The notes: generated by a model not told the origin, from the sequence alone. Shown: positions 8,353 through 16,376, counted from the first letter of the stretch. The stretch: 64,000 nt of DNA from Ruminococcus bovis (GCF_005601135.1 NZ_CP039381.1:1733941-1797940); one strand, 5' to 3'. Numbers and translations: made by a program.

Positions 8353-9527
8353 TTAAACTGTTGGTTGGTATGGTTGTTTAGATTTCTCCATTGCAAAAAT
8401 TAAGCGAACAAGTTTCTTTGTTGCATGGGATAATGCAACATTGTAATGTTTGCCTTCTGAGCGTTTCTTACCAAGATATACACCGAAAGATTCATCCCAG
8501 TAACAAACATATTTTGTTGCATTGTACAGAGCGTATCGTAAGTACCTTGAACCACGCTTTTCCATATGAGAATGGCAGTTCTCTAATTGACCGGATTGGT
8601 AGGTAGAAGGTGACATACCTGCATATGCAAGTATTTTATCAGCTGAATCAAAGCGATTGAAATCTCCAATTTCAGCGATAATCATAGCTCCTGTATTATA
8701 ACCGATACCTGGGATTGTAAGTATTGGAGAATCAATTTTATCCATAATAGATTTGATTTCTGTTTCAATTTCATTAATTTCAGTAGTTAATTCTTTGATA
8801 AGCTTAATAGTGTGTTTTAGTTCTAAGGATTTTGCGGCATATGTGAACCAATAGAATTTCTGGCAGCATTACGAATTAGATTGGCTGTATCTTTACCATA
8901 TCGTCCATGTGAATTTTCAGATAGCAAATTGGTAAGTCTGGTAAGGTGTGAAGATGCAATAGCATTAGCAGATGGAAATTCAGATAATAAGGCATAAACT
9001 GAAGCCATATGAAGTGTAGGAACGAGTTTTTCTAATTCAGGAAAAAGGATACATACAAGTCTAGAAATAGAAGATTTTAATTTTGCTCTTTCTTTTACTT
9101 TATCAAAACGGTATCTAGTTAGTGACTTTAGCTCCTCATTGTGGTATGATGTATCTGAGTAGGACTTTAAGTTTACATCAGACATAATCATAGAAGCAAT
9201 TGTACGGGCATCAACTTTATCTGTTTTCGTCTTTCTAAGACTTAAACTTTTTCTGTATAGATTTGTATGTAATGGATTGATAATGTAGGTCGGCAAACCT
9301 TTATCAAGAAGGAATCCCAGAAGATTGTAACTATAGTGTCCGGTGGCTTCAAGTCCTACTTTTACTTTTGTTAAATCATCTGAAATGGATTGTACTTTCT
9401 GAAATAAGGTTTCAAAGCCTTCACGATTGTTAGAGATAGTAAAAGATTTAAATAAGACTTCACCATCTGAATTGGTAATAAAACAGTCGTGTTTATCTTT
9501 AGCAACATCAATTCCAATATAAATCAT
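8353..9527 (-). pseudogene. IS110 transposase, frameshifted by one base
   Basis: IS110 transposases combine an N-terminal RuvC-like DEDD domain with a C-terminal Tnp domain carrying a catalytic serine. The 5' part (9527-8823) shows GIDVAKDK (Asp7), VGLEATGHY (Glu) and KTDKVDAR (Asp, Asp). The 3' part contains IPGIGYNTGAMIIAEIGDF and AGMSPSTYQSG with the serine. Frame 1 runs to NSIGSHMP and then meets TAG. The next frame continues AKSLELKHTI..., so one base is missing near 8835-8838. Restoring it gives about 391 residues, the usual length. Apart from this the gene looks intact. Two separate genes are therefore unlikely. Confidence 0.85.
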
Positions 9528-9539
9528 AATGAAAACTCC

Positions 9540-9760
9540 TTGTGAGTGTATTTTGATACTGTTTAGACCACTGGTACTCCTTGCGATTGTAACCTCGTTC
9601 TAAATAAACCGTCATGCGGTATCTAACTAATTAACAAATATACAAAGAGACTGTGGTTGTAGCCTTTCAAAAACCATCAAGTGGTAGGAGATTGTAAACA
9701 ATCCACAGTATCTCTATCATTATAGCACACAGACCTTGGAGAGGGTCTATAAATACTACT
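9540..9760 (-). ncRNA. Candidate IS110 bridge RNA
   Basis: This untranslated left end shows three structural units in transcript order. A 5' stem-loop AGACC/GGTCT spans 9731-9748. A long stem GAGAtaCTGTGG/CCACAGTCTC (9703-9714 with 9647-9656) closes an internal loop with an ACCA/TGGT cap. A second loop is capped by ACCG/CGGT (9608-9620). This order fits the known bridge RNA layout: 5' hairpin, target-binding loop, donor-binding loop. The first loop contains TTTTGAAAGG, matching the ispD flank. The second contains TAGTTAG, matching the right end, and AACGAG, complementary to CTCGT at the left end. Exact RNA ends are inferred. GATACTGT/ACAGTATC (9705-9712 with 9555-9562) offers an alternative long-range stem. 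Confidence 0.7.
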
Positions 9761-9765
9761 ACTTT

Positions 9766-9771
9766 ATTATA
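9766..9771 (-). promoter_or_regulatory. -10 half of the circle-junction promoter (IS110 left end)
   Basis: TATAAT lies two bases inside the CT core on the transposase strand. Joined to the right-end TTGACT it gives a 17-bp spacer, and transcription would start near 9759, just before the candidate bridge RNA. Confidence 0.7.
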
Positions 9772-9787
9772 CGAGGTAGAGAATAAT

Positions 9788-10264
9788 ATGAGAATAGGTC
9801 ATGGTTATGATGTTCATAAATTAGTAGAAAATAGAGATTTAATAATTGGTGGGGTAAAGATTCCTCATACTATGGGACTACTTGGTCATAGTGATGCAGA
9901 TGTGCTTTTACACGCAATTTCCGATGCACTTTTAGGTGCTTGTGCTTTAGGTGATATTGGTAAACATTTTCCTGATACCGACCCTAAGTATAAAGGTGCT
10001 GATAGCTTAATGCTACTTAAAGAAGTTGTAAAGTTACTTGACCAAAATGGTTATTATATTGAAAACATAGACTCAACAATTATTGCTCAAGCTCCTAAGA
10101 TGAAAGACTATATTCTTACTATGAGAGAAAATATTGCAAAGGCTTGTAATATTGATGTTGATAGAGTCAGTGTAAAGGCTACAACAGAAGAACACCTAGG
10201 CTTTACCGGCAGAAAAGAGGGTATCTCTGCTCATAGTGTTTGCCTAATTAACGAAAAGAATTAA
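9788..10264 (+). CDS. ispF: 2-C-methyl-D-erythritol 2,4-cyclodiphosphate synthase
   Basis: IspF cyclises CDP-ME 2-phosphate to MEcPP, two steps after IspD in the same pathway. The 158-residue length is standard. Zinc ligands are Asp8 and His10 in GHGYDVHKL and His42 of [20 protein letters not shown]. The C-terminal CDP-binding [15 protein letters not shown] is complete. Its ribosome-binding site GAGGTAG is formed half by the IS110 left end (CGAG) and half by original DNA (GTAG). With the element present, expression may depend on readthrough or on an element-derived promoter. Confidence 0.95.
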   Translation: MRIGHGYDVHKLVENRDLIIGGVKIPHTMGLLGHSDADVLLHAISDALLGACALGDIGKHFPDTDPKYKGADSLMLLKEVVKLLDQNGYYIENIDSTIIAQAPKMKDYILTMRENIAKACNIDVDRVSVKATTEEHLGFTGRKEGISAHSVCLINEKN

Positions 10265-10296
10265 TTTTTTGAAAATTAAATTAAAATTTATAATTC

Positions 10297-10336
10297 AAAT
10301 CACCTTGCACATAATAAGTGTGAGGTGATTTTTTAT
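10297..10336 (+). terminator. Terminator of ispF whose 3' arm carries the next gene's ribosome-binding site
   Basis: AAATCACCT...CAC pairs with GTG...AGGTGATTT and is followed by a run of T ending in the ATG of the next small gene. The AGGTGA in the 3' arm is the likely ribosome-binding site of that gene, so hairpin formation both ends transcription and hides the site. The same design occurs at 24116-24155. Confidence 0.75.
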
Positions 10337-10565
10337 GTTAAGAAATAAAAATAATAAAGAACCTAATAATAGAAAATCCAGTAAAAGATTTAATATTTCA
10401 AATATAGAAGAACCTGATATGGATATGGAGTTTAGTACTTGCTCATCATATGATTGTACAGGTCTTATTCCATCAGAAGTAGTTAACCAAGATGAATACG
10501 AAAATTATGACGAAATGTATCAGTTTCTCCCAACAGATTTACGGGATGAAGATGATTTTTATTAA
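10335..10565 (+). CDS. Small acidic protein with a CTGLIP motif
   Basis: This 76-residue protein has a basic N-terminal third (KNNKEPNNRKSSKRF) and an acidic C-terminal part with SSYDCTGLIPSE and a Tyr/Glu/Asp-rich tail (DEYENYDEMYQFLP). From memory, small Clostridia proteins with a similar CTGLIP...EsYeeiY pattern occur as conserved hypotheticals of unknown function. It has no signal peptide or membrane helix. Its ribosome-binding site lies within the ispF terminator stem. Confidence 0.7.
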   Translation: MLRNKNNKEPNNRKSSKRFNISNIEEPDMDMEFSTCSSYDCTGLIPSEVVNQDEYENYDEMYQFLPTDLRDEDDFY

Positions 10566-10574
10566 TGTTTTTTA

Positions 10575-11335
10575 GTTTTAATTGTGGGTAAAGATTAGTT
10601 AGATAAATTAGTTTTTTCAATTTTGTCTATGGATAAAGATTAGTTTGATAAATTAGGGTTTGTAGAGTTGTTTATGTAATATAAGTTAATTAGATAGTAG
10701 CCGATTAATTCATCTAATTTATAGTTTTATCCCTCCTTCAGTCGATTTATAAAAGGTAAATTGCCGTACCGTCAATTTACAATCGACAGCTCCCTCGTCT
10801 GAGGTAGCCAAACATAATATGTACAAATTTACAAGCTTGTACACAATCAAGAAATTGTAATGACTTTGTAGCTTCCCTCGCTGAGGAAAGTGTCACCGAA
10901 TGGTGACGAAAGGAGTGGTTGGAATTGTAAATTCATTTACAATTCCATATTATCTGAAACTTTCCTTTATTTCTAACTATTAAATGTAACAAGAATTATG
11001 AGTTACAGTTGTAGGGTCCAACATTGTTGGACCGTTACAAACTATCCTAAATAAAGGTATTATGCCCTATGCTGATATTATAAATTTATTGTCTGCAAAC
11101 AGGACAATAATCCCATAGGTATCACACTTTTTAACGGGCGAACGGTGTTCGCCCCTACATCTGTGAGCCATAATATGATATAAAAAATGGCATTGCTTTT
11201 GCTACAAAATATTGTTATATTATGAATTATACAATCTCATAGTTTACAGTTTATACAAGAATATCGTTTACACTTTTTATATTTTAATAACCCCACAAAC
11301 CCTAATTTATTTTAACCTACAAATGAAATCGGAAA
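10575..11335. repeat. Dispersed modular repeat, copy B (composite)
   Basis: This long gap holds two nested repeats. The inner element has hairpins GGTCCAAC-att-GTTGGACC (11015-11033) and GGGCGAAC-ggt-GTTCGCCC (11136-11154), bounded by inverted motifs GTTACAG..GTAGG and CCTAC..CTGTGAGCC. To its left (10731-10946) is a second palindrome-rich segment with TCCCTCGTCTGAGG, a CACCGAATGGTG palindrome and GGAATTGTAAAT/ATTTACAATTCC stems. The whole is nearly identical to copy D in inverted orientation. No ORF is visible. Confidence 0.9.
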
Positions 11336-11425
11336 ATTTAAAATTTTTTATATGAAAAAATTACATAACAACTACCTTGATTAAGGATGATTATTTTATT
11401 AAAATGAAGTAAGGAAGTGATAATA

Positions 11426-11587
11426 ATGAATAAGAAAAATAATCAAAATTCTATAAAAGAAAATAAATTATTCTATTCAGACTCAAACAAAATACAAATT
11501 GAGAAAGCCATAAAGGAAGTTGAAGAGGGAAAAGTAGTAAATAAAACTATTGAAGAATTAGAAAATTTAGATAATCTCAATTCATAA
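11426..11587 (+). CDS. Small Asn/Lys/Glu-rich protein of unknown function
   Basis: This 53-residue ORF has a good ribosome-binding site (AAGGAAGTG, seven bases before ATG 11426). The sequence begins MNKKNNQNSIKENK and continues with a probable helix IEKAIKEVEEGKVVNKTIEELENL. I do not recognise it; a short helical regulatory protein or antitoxin-like remnant is possible, but no toxin partner is next to it. It stands between repeat copy B and the DD-carboxypeptidase gene. Confidence 0.5.
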   Translation: MNKKNNQNSIKENKLFYSDSNKIQIEKAIKEVEEGKVVNKTIEELENLDNLNS

Positions 11588-11634
11588 TATAAGCCTTATC
11601 CACATACATTTTACTATTTGAAAGAGGTGTTAAA

Positions 11635-12774
11635 ATGTATGTGAAAAGGAGCTTTTCAATATTACTCAGCGTGTTGATGATATTGTTTTCTTTGCCGATA
11701 GGAGCAAAGGCACTTACTGCCGAAGATATATCAGCACCATCAGCAATATTGGTTGAGGGTGATAACTTTAATATTCTTTATGAGAAAAATAGTCACAAAA
11801 AAAGGTCAGTAGCCTCTATTACAAAAGTAATGACCGTTTTGCTTGTTATGGAGGATATTGAAAGTGGAAAAATCAGCCTGAAAGATACTGTAACTGCAAG
11901 TAAACACGCATCCTCAATGGGTGGTTCGGATATTTGGCTTGAAGAGGGAGAGCAAATGTCCCTTGATGATATGCTAAAGGCAACATTAGTTGCTTCTGCT
12001 AATGATGCAGCAGTAGCTTTGGCTGAATATACCGAAGGTAGTGAAGATGCCTTTGTAAAGCGAATGAACACAAGAGCAAAAGAACTTGGTATGAAAGATA
12101 CTGTTTTTAAGAATTGCAACGGACTTGATGAGGAAGGTCATTATTCAAGTGCATATGATGTGGCTTTAATGTCAGCAGAACTTATAAAACATACTAAAGT
12201 TTTTGATTATACTTCCATATGGCTTGATTTCTTGCGAGATGGCAAAACTCAAATTGTAAATACCAATAAACTTTTAAAGTCATATAACGGCATTACAGGA
12301 CTAAAAACAGGCACAACATCAGAGGCGGGAAGTTGTATTTCTGCAACAGCAAGAAGAGATGGAATGAACCTAATTGCAGTGTCCTTAGGTTGTGACAGTA
12401 CCAATGAAAGATTCAAAAGTGCCTCAACAATGCTTGACTATGGTTTTAATAATTTCGGAATAAAAGTACCTGAAAAAGTAAAGATTGATATAATCAAAGT
12501 AAATAAAGGGATGAAAAAAGAACTTTCACTAATTGCAAATGAACCTAAGTCGATTTTAATTTCAAAAGGCAATAATGATAAAATAGATACAAAAGTAAAC
12601 ATTCCTGACTCAATAGATGCACCGGTAAAGCAAGACCGGGTGATTGGTGAAATTGAATATAATTTAAACGGAAAGTTAGTGGAAAAGGTAAAAGTTAAGG
12701 CAAAAGAAGATATAGAAGAATGTTCTTTTGCTAATTCTTTCCGATACTTGTGGGCTTTTTTAGTGTCTTTATAA
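11635..12774 (+). CDS. D-alanyl-D-alanine carboxypeptidase (DacF/PBP5 type)
   Basis: This family S11 serine peptidase removes the terminal D-alanine from peptidoglycan stem peptides. A signal peptide spans about residues 4-26, ending near AKA. The three active-site motifs are SxxK at Ser61-Lys64 (SITK), SxN at Ser121-Asn123 (SAND) and KTG at 224-226 (KTGTTSEAG). A C-terminal beta-rich domain follows from about 285, then a short hydrophobic end (FRYLWAFLVSL) that probably anchors it in the membrane. The ribosome-binding site is AGAGGTG. In spore formers such enzymes also shape the cortex, but the gene neighbourhood does not decide that here. Confidence 0.9.
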   Translation: MYVKRSFSILLSVLMILFSLPIGAKALTAEDISAPSAILVEGDNFNILYEKNSHKKRSVASITKVMTVLLVMEDIESGKISLKDTVTASKHASSMGGSDIWLEEGEQMSLDDMLKATLVASANDAAVALAEYTEGSEDAFVKRMNTRAKELGMKDTVFKNCNGLDEEGHYSSAYDVALMSAELIKHTKVFDYTSIWLDFLRDGKTQIVNTNKLLKSYNGITGLKTGTTSEAGSCISATARRDGMNLIAVSLGCDSTNERFKSASTMLDYGFNNFGIKVPEKVKIDIIKVNKGMKKELSLIANEPKSILISKGNNDKIDTKVNIPDSIDAPVKQDRVIGEIEYNLNGKLVEKVKVKAKEDIEECSFANSFRYLWAFLVSL

Positions 12775-12812
12775 AAAATTAAATTTTATTTAGTGAAAGT
12801 GTTACTTTTCTG

Positions 12813-12841
12813 TTGCAAAAACATACAAAATATAGTATAAT
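12813..12841 (+). promoter_or_regulatory. Promoter of pgi
   Basis: TTGCAA (12813-12818) and TATAAT (12836-12841) are separated by 17 bp. Transcription would start near 12848, too close to the ATG at 12863 for it to have a ribosome-binding site, which supports ATG 12908 as the pgi start. Confidence 0.75.
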
Positions 12842-12907
12842 AGTGCCAATCCATAAAATAATATGTGTATAATTCTTTTATGGAATGATAAGGAGGCACA
12901 AAAAGAA

Positions 12908-14245
12908 ATGGCTACTAAGTTAAGTGACAAATATTTAAAGGGATTTGTAAGTGAACATGAATATGAAGCAATGGCACCACAGGTGAAACTTGCTCATAAT
13001 GCACTTCATACAGGTGATTGCCTAGGTAATGACTTTATCGGTTGGTTAACACTTCCAACAGATTACGATAAGGAAGAATTTGCTCGTATTAAGGCAGCTG
13101 CTGAAAAAGTTAAGAAGAATACTGATGTATTTATCGTTATCGGTATTGGTGGTTCTTACCTTGGTGCAAGAGCAGCTATTGAATTTTTAAAATCCCCTAA
13201 CTATAATCTACTATGCAAAGATACTCCACAAATTTTCTTTACAGGTAACTCAATCAGCAGTAATGCTCTTTCTGAACTTGTAGAAATCTGTGAGGGTAAA
13301 GATGTTTCTATTAATATGATTTCAAAGTCAGGTACAACAACAGAACCTGCTATCGCTTTCAGAGTTCTTCGTGAAATGCTGGAAAAGAAGTACGGCAAGG
13401 AAGGTGCTAAGGAAAGAATCTTCTGTACTACTGATAAGGCAAAGGGTACTCTAAAGGAACTTGCTACTAAGGAAGGTTACGAAACATTCGTAGTACCTGA
13501 TGATGTAGGTGGTAGATTCTCAGTACTAACAGCTGTTGGTCTACTTCCAATTGCAGTTGCAGGTTGTGACATTGATGCTCTTATGGCAGGTGCTAGAAAG
13601 GCTCAGAACGACTTTGATAACGATGACCTATTTACAAATGACTGTTATAAGTATGCTGCACTTCGTAACATTCTTTACAGAAAGGGTTACCAGACAGAAC
13701 TACTTGTTGCTTATGAACCAGCATTTACAATGATGAACGAATGGTTCAAGCAGTTGTTTGGTGAAAGTGAAGGTAAGGACAACAAGGGTATCTTCCCTGC
13801 ATCTGTTGTATTCTCAACAGACCTACACTCAATGGGTCAGTACATTCAGGAAGGCAGAAGAACATTATTCGAAACTGTTGTACAGTTTGGTAAGGTTGCA
13901 AGAGAAATTACTCTTGATACAGACCCTGAAAATGTTGATGGTCTAAACTTCCTATCAGGCAAGACTATGGACTTTGTTAACAAGAAGGCTTTCCAGGGTA
14001 CAGTTCTTGCTCATAATGACGGTGGCGTTCCTAATATGGTTCTTGATGTTGAAGAAATGACAGAAACAGAACTAGGCTACCTAATTTACTTCTTTGAAAA
14101 GGCTTGTGCAATCAGTGGTTACCTACTAGGTGTTAACCCATTCAACCAGCCTGGTGTAGAATCATACAAGAAGAATATGTTTGCTCTACTTGGCAAACCT
14201 GGTTATGAAGATCAGAAAGCTGAACTAGAAGCAAGACTTAACTAA
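12908..14245 (+). CDS. pgi: Glucose-6-phosphate isomerase
   Basis: Pgi interconverts glucose 6-phosphate and fructose 6-phosphate in glycolysis and gluconeogenesis. The 445-residue protein carries the sugar-phosphate-binding loops [12 protein letters not shown] and [15 protein letters not shown], and the C-terminal signature region around [14 protein letters not shown]. The ORF remains open to 12863, but AAGGAGG (12890-12896) lies after that ATG and precisely upstream of 12908, so 12908 is chosen. It uses many preferred codons, fitting high expression. A 138-residue P-loop protein follows after 37 bases. Confidence 0.95.
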   Translation: MATKLSDKYLKGFVSEHEYEAMAPQVKLAHNALHTGDCLGNDFIGWLTLPTDYDKEEFARIKAAAEKVKKNTDVFIVIGIGGSYLGARAAIEFLKSPNYNLLCKDTPQIFFTGNSISSNALSELVEICEGKDVSINMISKSGTTTEPAIAFRVLREMLEKKYGKEGAKERIFCTTDKAKGTLKELATKEGYETFVVPDDVGGRFSVLTAVGLLPIAVAGCDIDALMAGARKAQNDFDNDDLFTNDCYKYAALRNILYRKGYQTELLVAYEPAFTMMNEWFKQLFGESEGKDNKGIFPASVVFSTDLHSMGQYIQEGRRTLFETVVQFGKVAREITLDTDPENVDGLNFLSGKTMDFVNKKAFQGTVLAHNDGGVPNMVLDVEEMTETELGYLIYFFEKACAISGYLLGVNPFNQPGVESYKKNMFALLGKPGYEDQKAELEARLN

Positions 14246-14282
14246 AAAATATTAAAATTTATCCTAAAAGGAGGACGACTAA

Positions 14283-14699
14283 ATGGTAACTTTACTAACA
14301 GGTAAGAAAGGTTCAGGCAAAACTAAGAAATTAATCCAACTTGCTAACGAAGCTGTTGCTTCATCAAGTGGCAATGTTGTTGTTGTTGAGAAAGGTCAAA
14401 AGCTTACATATGATGTAACTCATAAGGCTAGACTTGTTGACACTGACCATTACGAAATTCAGGGCTATGATGCTTTATTCGGTTTCCTAAGTGGTATCTG
14501 TGCAGGTAACTATGATGTTACAGACATCTTTGTTGATAGCACACTTAAGATTTGCCCAGAAGGTATTGACGGTTTAGAAGCATTCGTTAAGAAAGCATCT
14601 AACCTAGCTGACGCATCAGAAACAAAGATTACTTTCCTAATTTCTGCTGCTGAAGAAGACCTACCGGTAGGTATTAACGCAGTTTGCGAAAAGGTTTAA
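14283..14699 (+). CDS. Small P-loop protein of unknown role
   Basis: The 138-residue protein begins with a Walker A motif TGKKGSGKTKK (residues 6-16) and continues with alternating strands and helices, including VTDIFVDSTLKI, which could provide a Walker B aspartate. This resembles a single small ATP/GTP-binding domain, shorter than typical kinases or ATPases. A strong ribosome-binding site (AAAGGAGGA) and closeness to pgi suggest co-transcription. No partner or substrate can be named from sequence. Confidence 0.75.
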   Translation: MVTLLTGKKGSGKTKKLIQLANEAVASSSGNVVVVEKGQKLTYDVTHKARLVDTDHYEIQGYDALFGFLSGICAGNYDVTDIFVDSTLKICPEGIDGLEAFVKKASNLADASETKITFLISAAEEDLPVGINAVCEKV

Positions 14700-14735
14700 T
14701 TTTAGATTAGTTTTCAAAATTAAATTAAAAACTCT

Positions 14736-14766
14736 TAAAAGGGCTGTTACTTAACAGTCCTTTTTT
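14736..14766 (+). terminator. Terminator after the P-loop gene
   Basis: AAAAGGGCTGTTA/TAACAGTCC forms a stem followed by TTTTTT, about 40 bases after the stop codon. Confidence 0.9.
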
Positions 14767-14829
14767 GACGGTTTACCATTATTTGTTTAGGATGAATTAT
14801 TTTAGTTAAATTTAAAAGGCGTAAAAATA

Positions 14830-14858
14830 ACGGAGTTGTAGTTTTACAACTCCGTTTT
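14830..14858 (-). terminator. Terminator of the secreted Ig-like protein gene
   Basis: ACGGAGTTGTA/TACAACTCCGT is a perfect inverted repeat with a very short loop between two convergent genes. T-rich stretches lie on both sides, so it may act in both directions. Confidence 0.7.
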
Positions 14859-14865
14859 GCTATTA

Positions 14866-15840
14866 TTATTTTACCCTAATTTTGCAACTCATTTTGTAAC
14901 CACATCTTCTTGAGTAAATGTAGCAAGTACCCTTTTTCTTGCCGGTAACTTTACCTTTAGAATTAACTACTGCAATTCTTTTGTTAGATGATGACCATTT
15001 AATAGCACCTAAACCACCTGAAACTTTTAGTTGCTTTGTTCTGTTTCTCTTAATGGTAGCAGATTTGCAGTTAAGTTTTGGCGTTGTAAAAGAAGTTACT
15101 CTGACTTTGTATTTATCTATATCATTCCATCCTACTTTTGTTTTTATATAGTATGTACCTTTATTAAGTATGAATGTTTCGGTTTTTCCACTTGGCGAAG
15201 ACACCGTTCCTGATAAAGCACCAGAAATATATGATTTTTGTATATCTTTATTATATATGTCATATTCTAACCAAGAAAAGTATGACCAAAAAGAAATTTT
15301 TACAATTCTTCTTGATGGAATAGTGAATTTATACCAAGCATAGTCGTTGTTCGTTTCAGTAAAAGCACCTGTATAAATCTTGTTATTAGCTAAAACATTA
15401 GGGTTATCATATGCACTATTATTCTTGGTATTACAATGATAATTAATAAACTTTGATTTAGCTTTTATATATCCACCTCGTTCGTAAATTTTAAAAACTA
15501 AATGATAAGTTCCTTTTGAGAGTATAACTTCAAAATTCTCTGTTTTAGGAATACTTTCATCAATGTATGTAGAATTTCTAACTAATTCAGTTTGATAATC
15601 GTTATCGTATAGATAGTACTCACAGTTACCACCATAATTAGCAAAGAACATATTAATATTAATTCTACCTGTTGCAGGAACAACAATGTCATATGTATAT
15701 GTGCTTTCTGCATTAACATTAAACTGATGCCACTTGTTGTCATTAGGGATAACAGTATTGGCACTTGCAACAATAGGGGTAATGAGGATTGTACTTGCCA
15801 GTAGGGTAAGCACAATGATGGATGATATTATTTTTTTCAT
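14866..15840 (-). CDS. Secreted protein with C-terminal bacterial Ig-like (BIG2) domain
   Basis: The 324-residue product starts with a signal peptide (KKIISSIIVLTLLASTILITPIVASA region, residues 2-27). The middle contains two similar beta-rich, Tyr-rich modules (about 35-130 and 145-250) that each contain a TY...-KGTYHLVFK/KGTYYIKTK pattern, like pre-peptidase/bacterial adhesion folds. The last 75 residues form a BIG2 domain with the typical IKWSSSNKRIAVVNSKGKVTG motif. It is probably exported and binds polymer or surface. No catalytic motif or sortase signal is seen. The ribosome-binding site is AAGGAGTG. Confidence 0.75.
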   Translation of the reverse strand: MKKIISSIIVLTLLASTILITPIVASANTVIPNDNKWHQFNVNAESTYTYDIVVPATGRININMFFANYGGNCEYYLYDNDYQTELVRNSTYIDESIPKTENFEVILSKGTYHLVFKIYERGGYIKAKSKFINYHCNTKNNSAYDNPNVLANNKIYTGAFTETNNDYAWYKFTIPSRRIVKISFWSYFSWLEYDIYNKDIQKSYISGALSGTVSSPSGKTETFILNKGTYYIKTKVGWNDIDKYKVRVTSFTTPKLNCKSATIKRNRTKQLKVSGGLGAIKWSSSNKRIAVVNSKGKVTGKKKGTCYIYSRRCGYKMSCKIRVK

Positions 15841-16051
15841 TTTCTACACTCCTTAATAAAATTAAAATATTGTTAAAAAATTATTATCTAACCATATAAT
15901 GACCTCCTTATATATTATTGAACAATTTGCAATAATAGTGTAGTATTATGTGATTTCTTTTTGTTTATTGTATCATATAAATTATAAATTGTCTACTATC
16001 GTATACATAAAAATGAGAAATTTTTTATAAACTAACCTTTGAGGTGTTTAT

Positions 16052-16297
16052 ATGGAATTCGATAAATATGCAGTTGGCAATGTGATAAGGAAACTTAGAA
16101 AGGAAAAGAAAATCTCTCAAGAGATTTTAAGTGGCTTTGCCGGTATGGCAAGAAGTCACCTTGCTATGGTGGAAAACGGCACTAAGAAAGCAAATTTTGA
16201 AACAATATGGAAGATTGCAAATGCACTGGAAATGAAACCTCATGAGCTTGTAAAATGTATTGAAGAAGAAATTACAAAAAATTCAGAAAAAATCTAA
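16052..16297 (+). CDS. XRE-family helix-turn-helix regulator
   Basis: This 81-residue protein is almost entirely one Cro/CI-type HTH: VIRKLRKEKKISQEILSGFAGMARSHLAMVENGTKKANFETIWKIANAL, with the recognition helix around MARSHLAMVENG. It has no ligand-binding or dimerisation extension. Its target cannot be read from sequence; the divergently placed secreted-protein gene (start 15840) across a 211-base AT-rich gap is the obvious candidate. The start is supported by GAGGTG seven bases upstream. Confidence 0.85.
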   Translation: MEFDKYAVGNVIRKLRKEKKISQEILSGFAGMARSHLAMVENGTKKANFETIWKIANALEMKPHELVKCIEEEITKNSEKI

Positions 16298-16315
16298 TAA
16301 AATGGCATTTTTCTA

Positions 16316-16344
16316 TTGACAAAATGCTACTTGATGAGTATAAT
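16316..16344 (+). promoter_or_regulatory. Consensus promoter of the DUF177-rpmF operon
   Basis: TTGACA (16316-16321), a 17-bp spacer, and TATAAT (16339-16344) match the vegetative consensus in all twelve positions. This fits the high expression expected of a ribosomal protein gene. Confidence 0.9.
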
Positions 16345-16376
16345 ATTAGTCGTGTTTATTGGGAGAAGGTGTATTT

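Larger units (their letters stand above)
8209..9775 (-). mobile_element. IS110-family insertion sequence between ispD and ispF
   Basis: The element holds a leftward DEDD transposase and a long untranslated left end. IS110 elements lack terminal inverted repeats, so I placed the ends by four agreeing signs. Both junctions carry the dinucleotide AG (CT on the transposase strand; 8207-8208 and 9774-9775). Rejoining the flanks restores a tight ispD-ispF junction with an AAAGGT ribosome-binding site. The right end has TTGACT and the left end has TATAAT, 17 bp apart if the ends are joined. Segments of the left-end RNA match the right end and ispD flank. Length is about 1.57 kb, normal for IS110. 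Confidence 0.85.

Noticed and set aside
8353..9527. Two separate IS110 transposase genes (8353-8745 and 8823-9527)
   Set aside because: They are the 3' and 5' parts of one gene. The sequence between them is coding in the second frame (AKSLELKHTI...), so one missing base explains the split.
9719..9724. Second TATAAT inside the IS110 left end as the transposase promoter
   Set aside because: It has no acceptable -35 hexamer at 16-18 bp and lies within the region that folds as the candidate bridge RNA; the TATAAT at 9766-9771 fits the junction promoter better.
10575..11335. CRISPR array in the repeat-rich gaps
   Set aside because: The repeats are hairpin modules scattered over the window, not regularly spaced identical repeats with unique spacers, and no cas gene is present.
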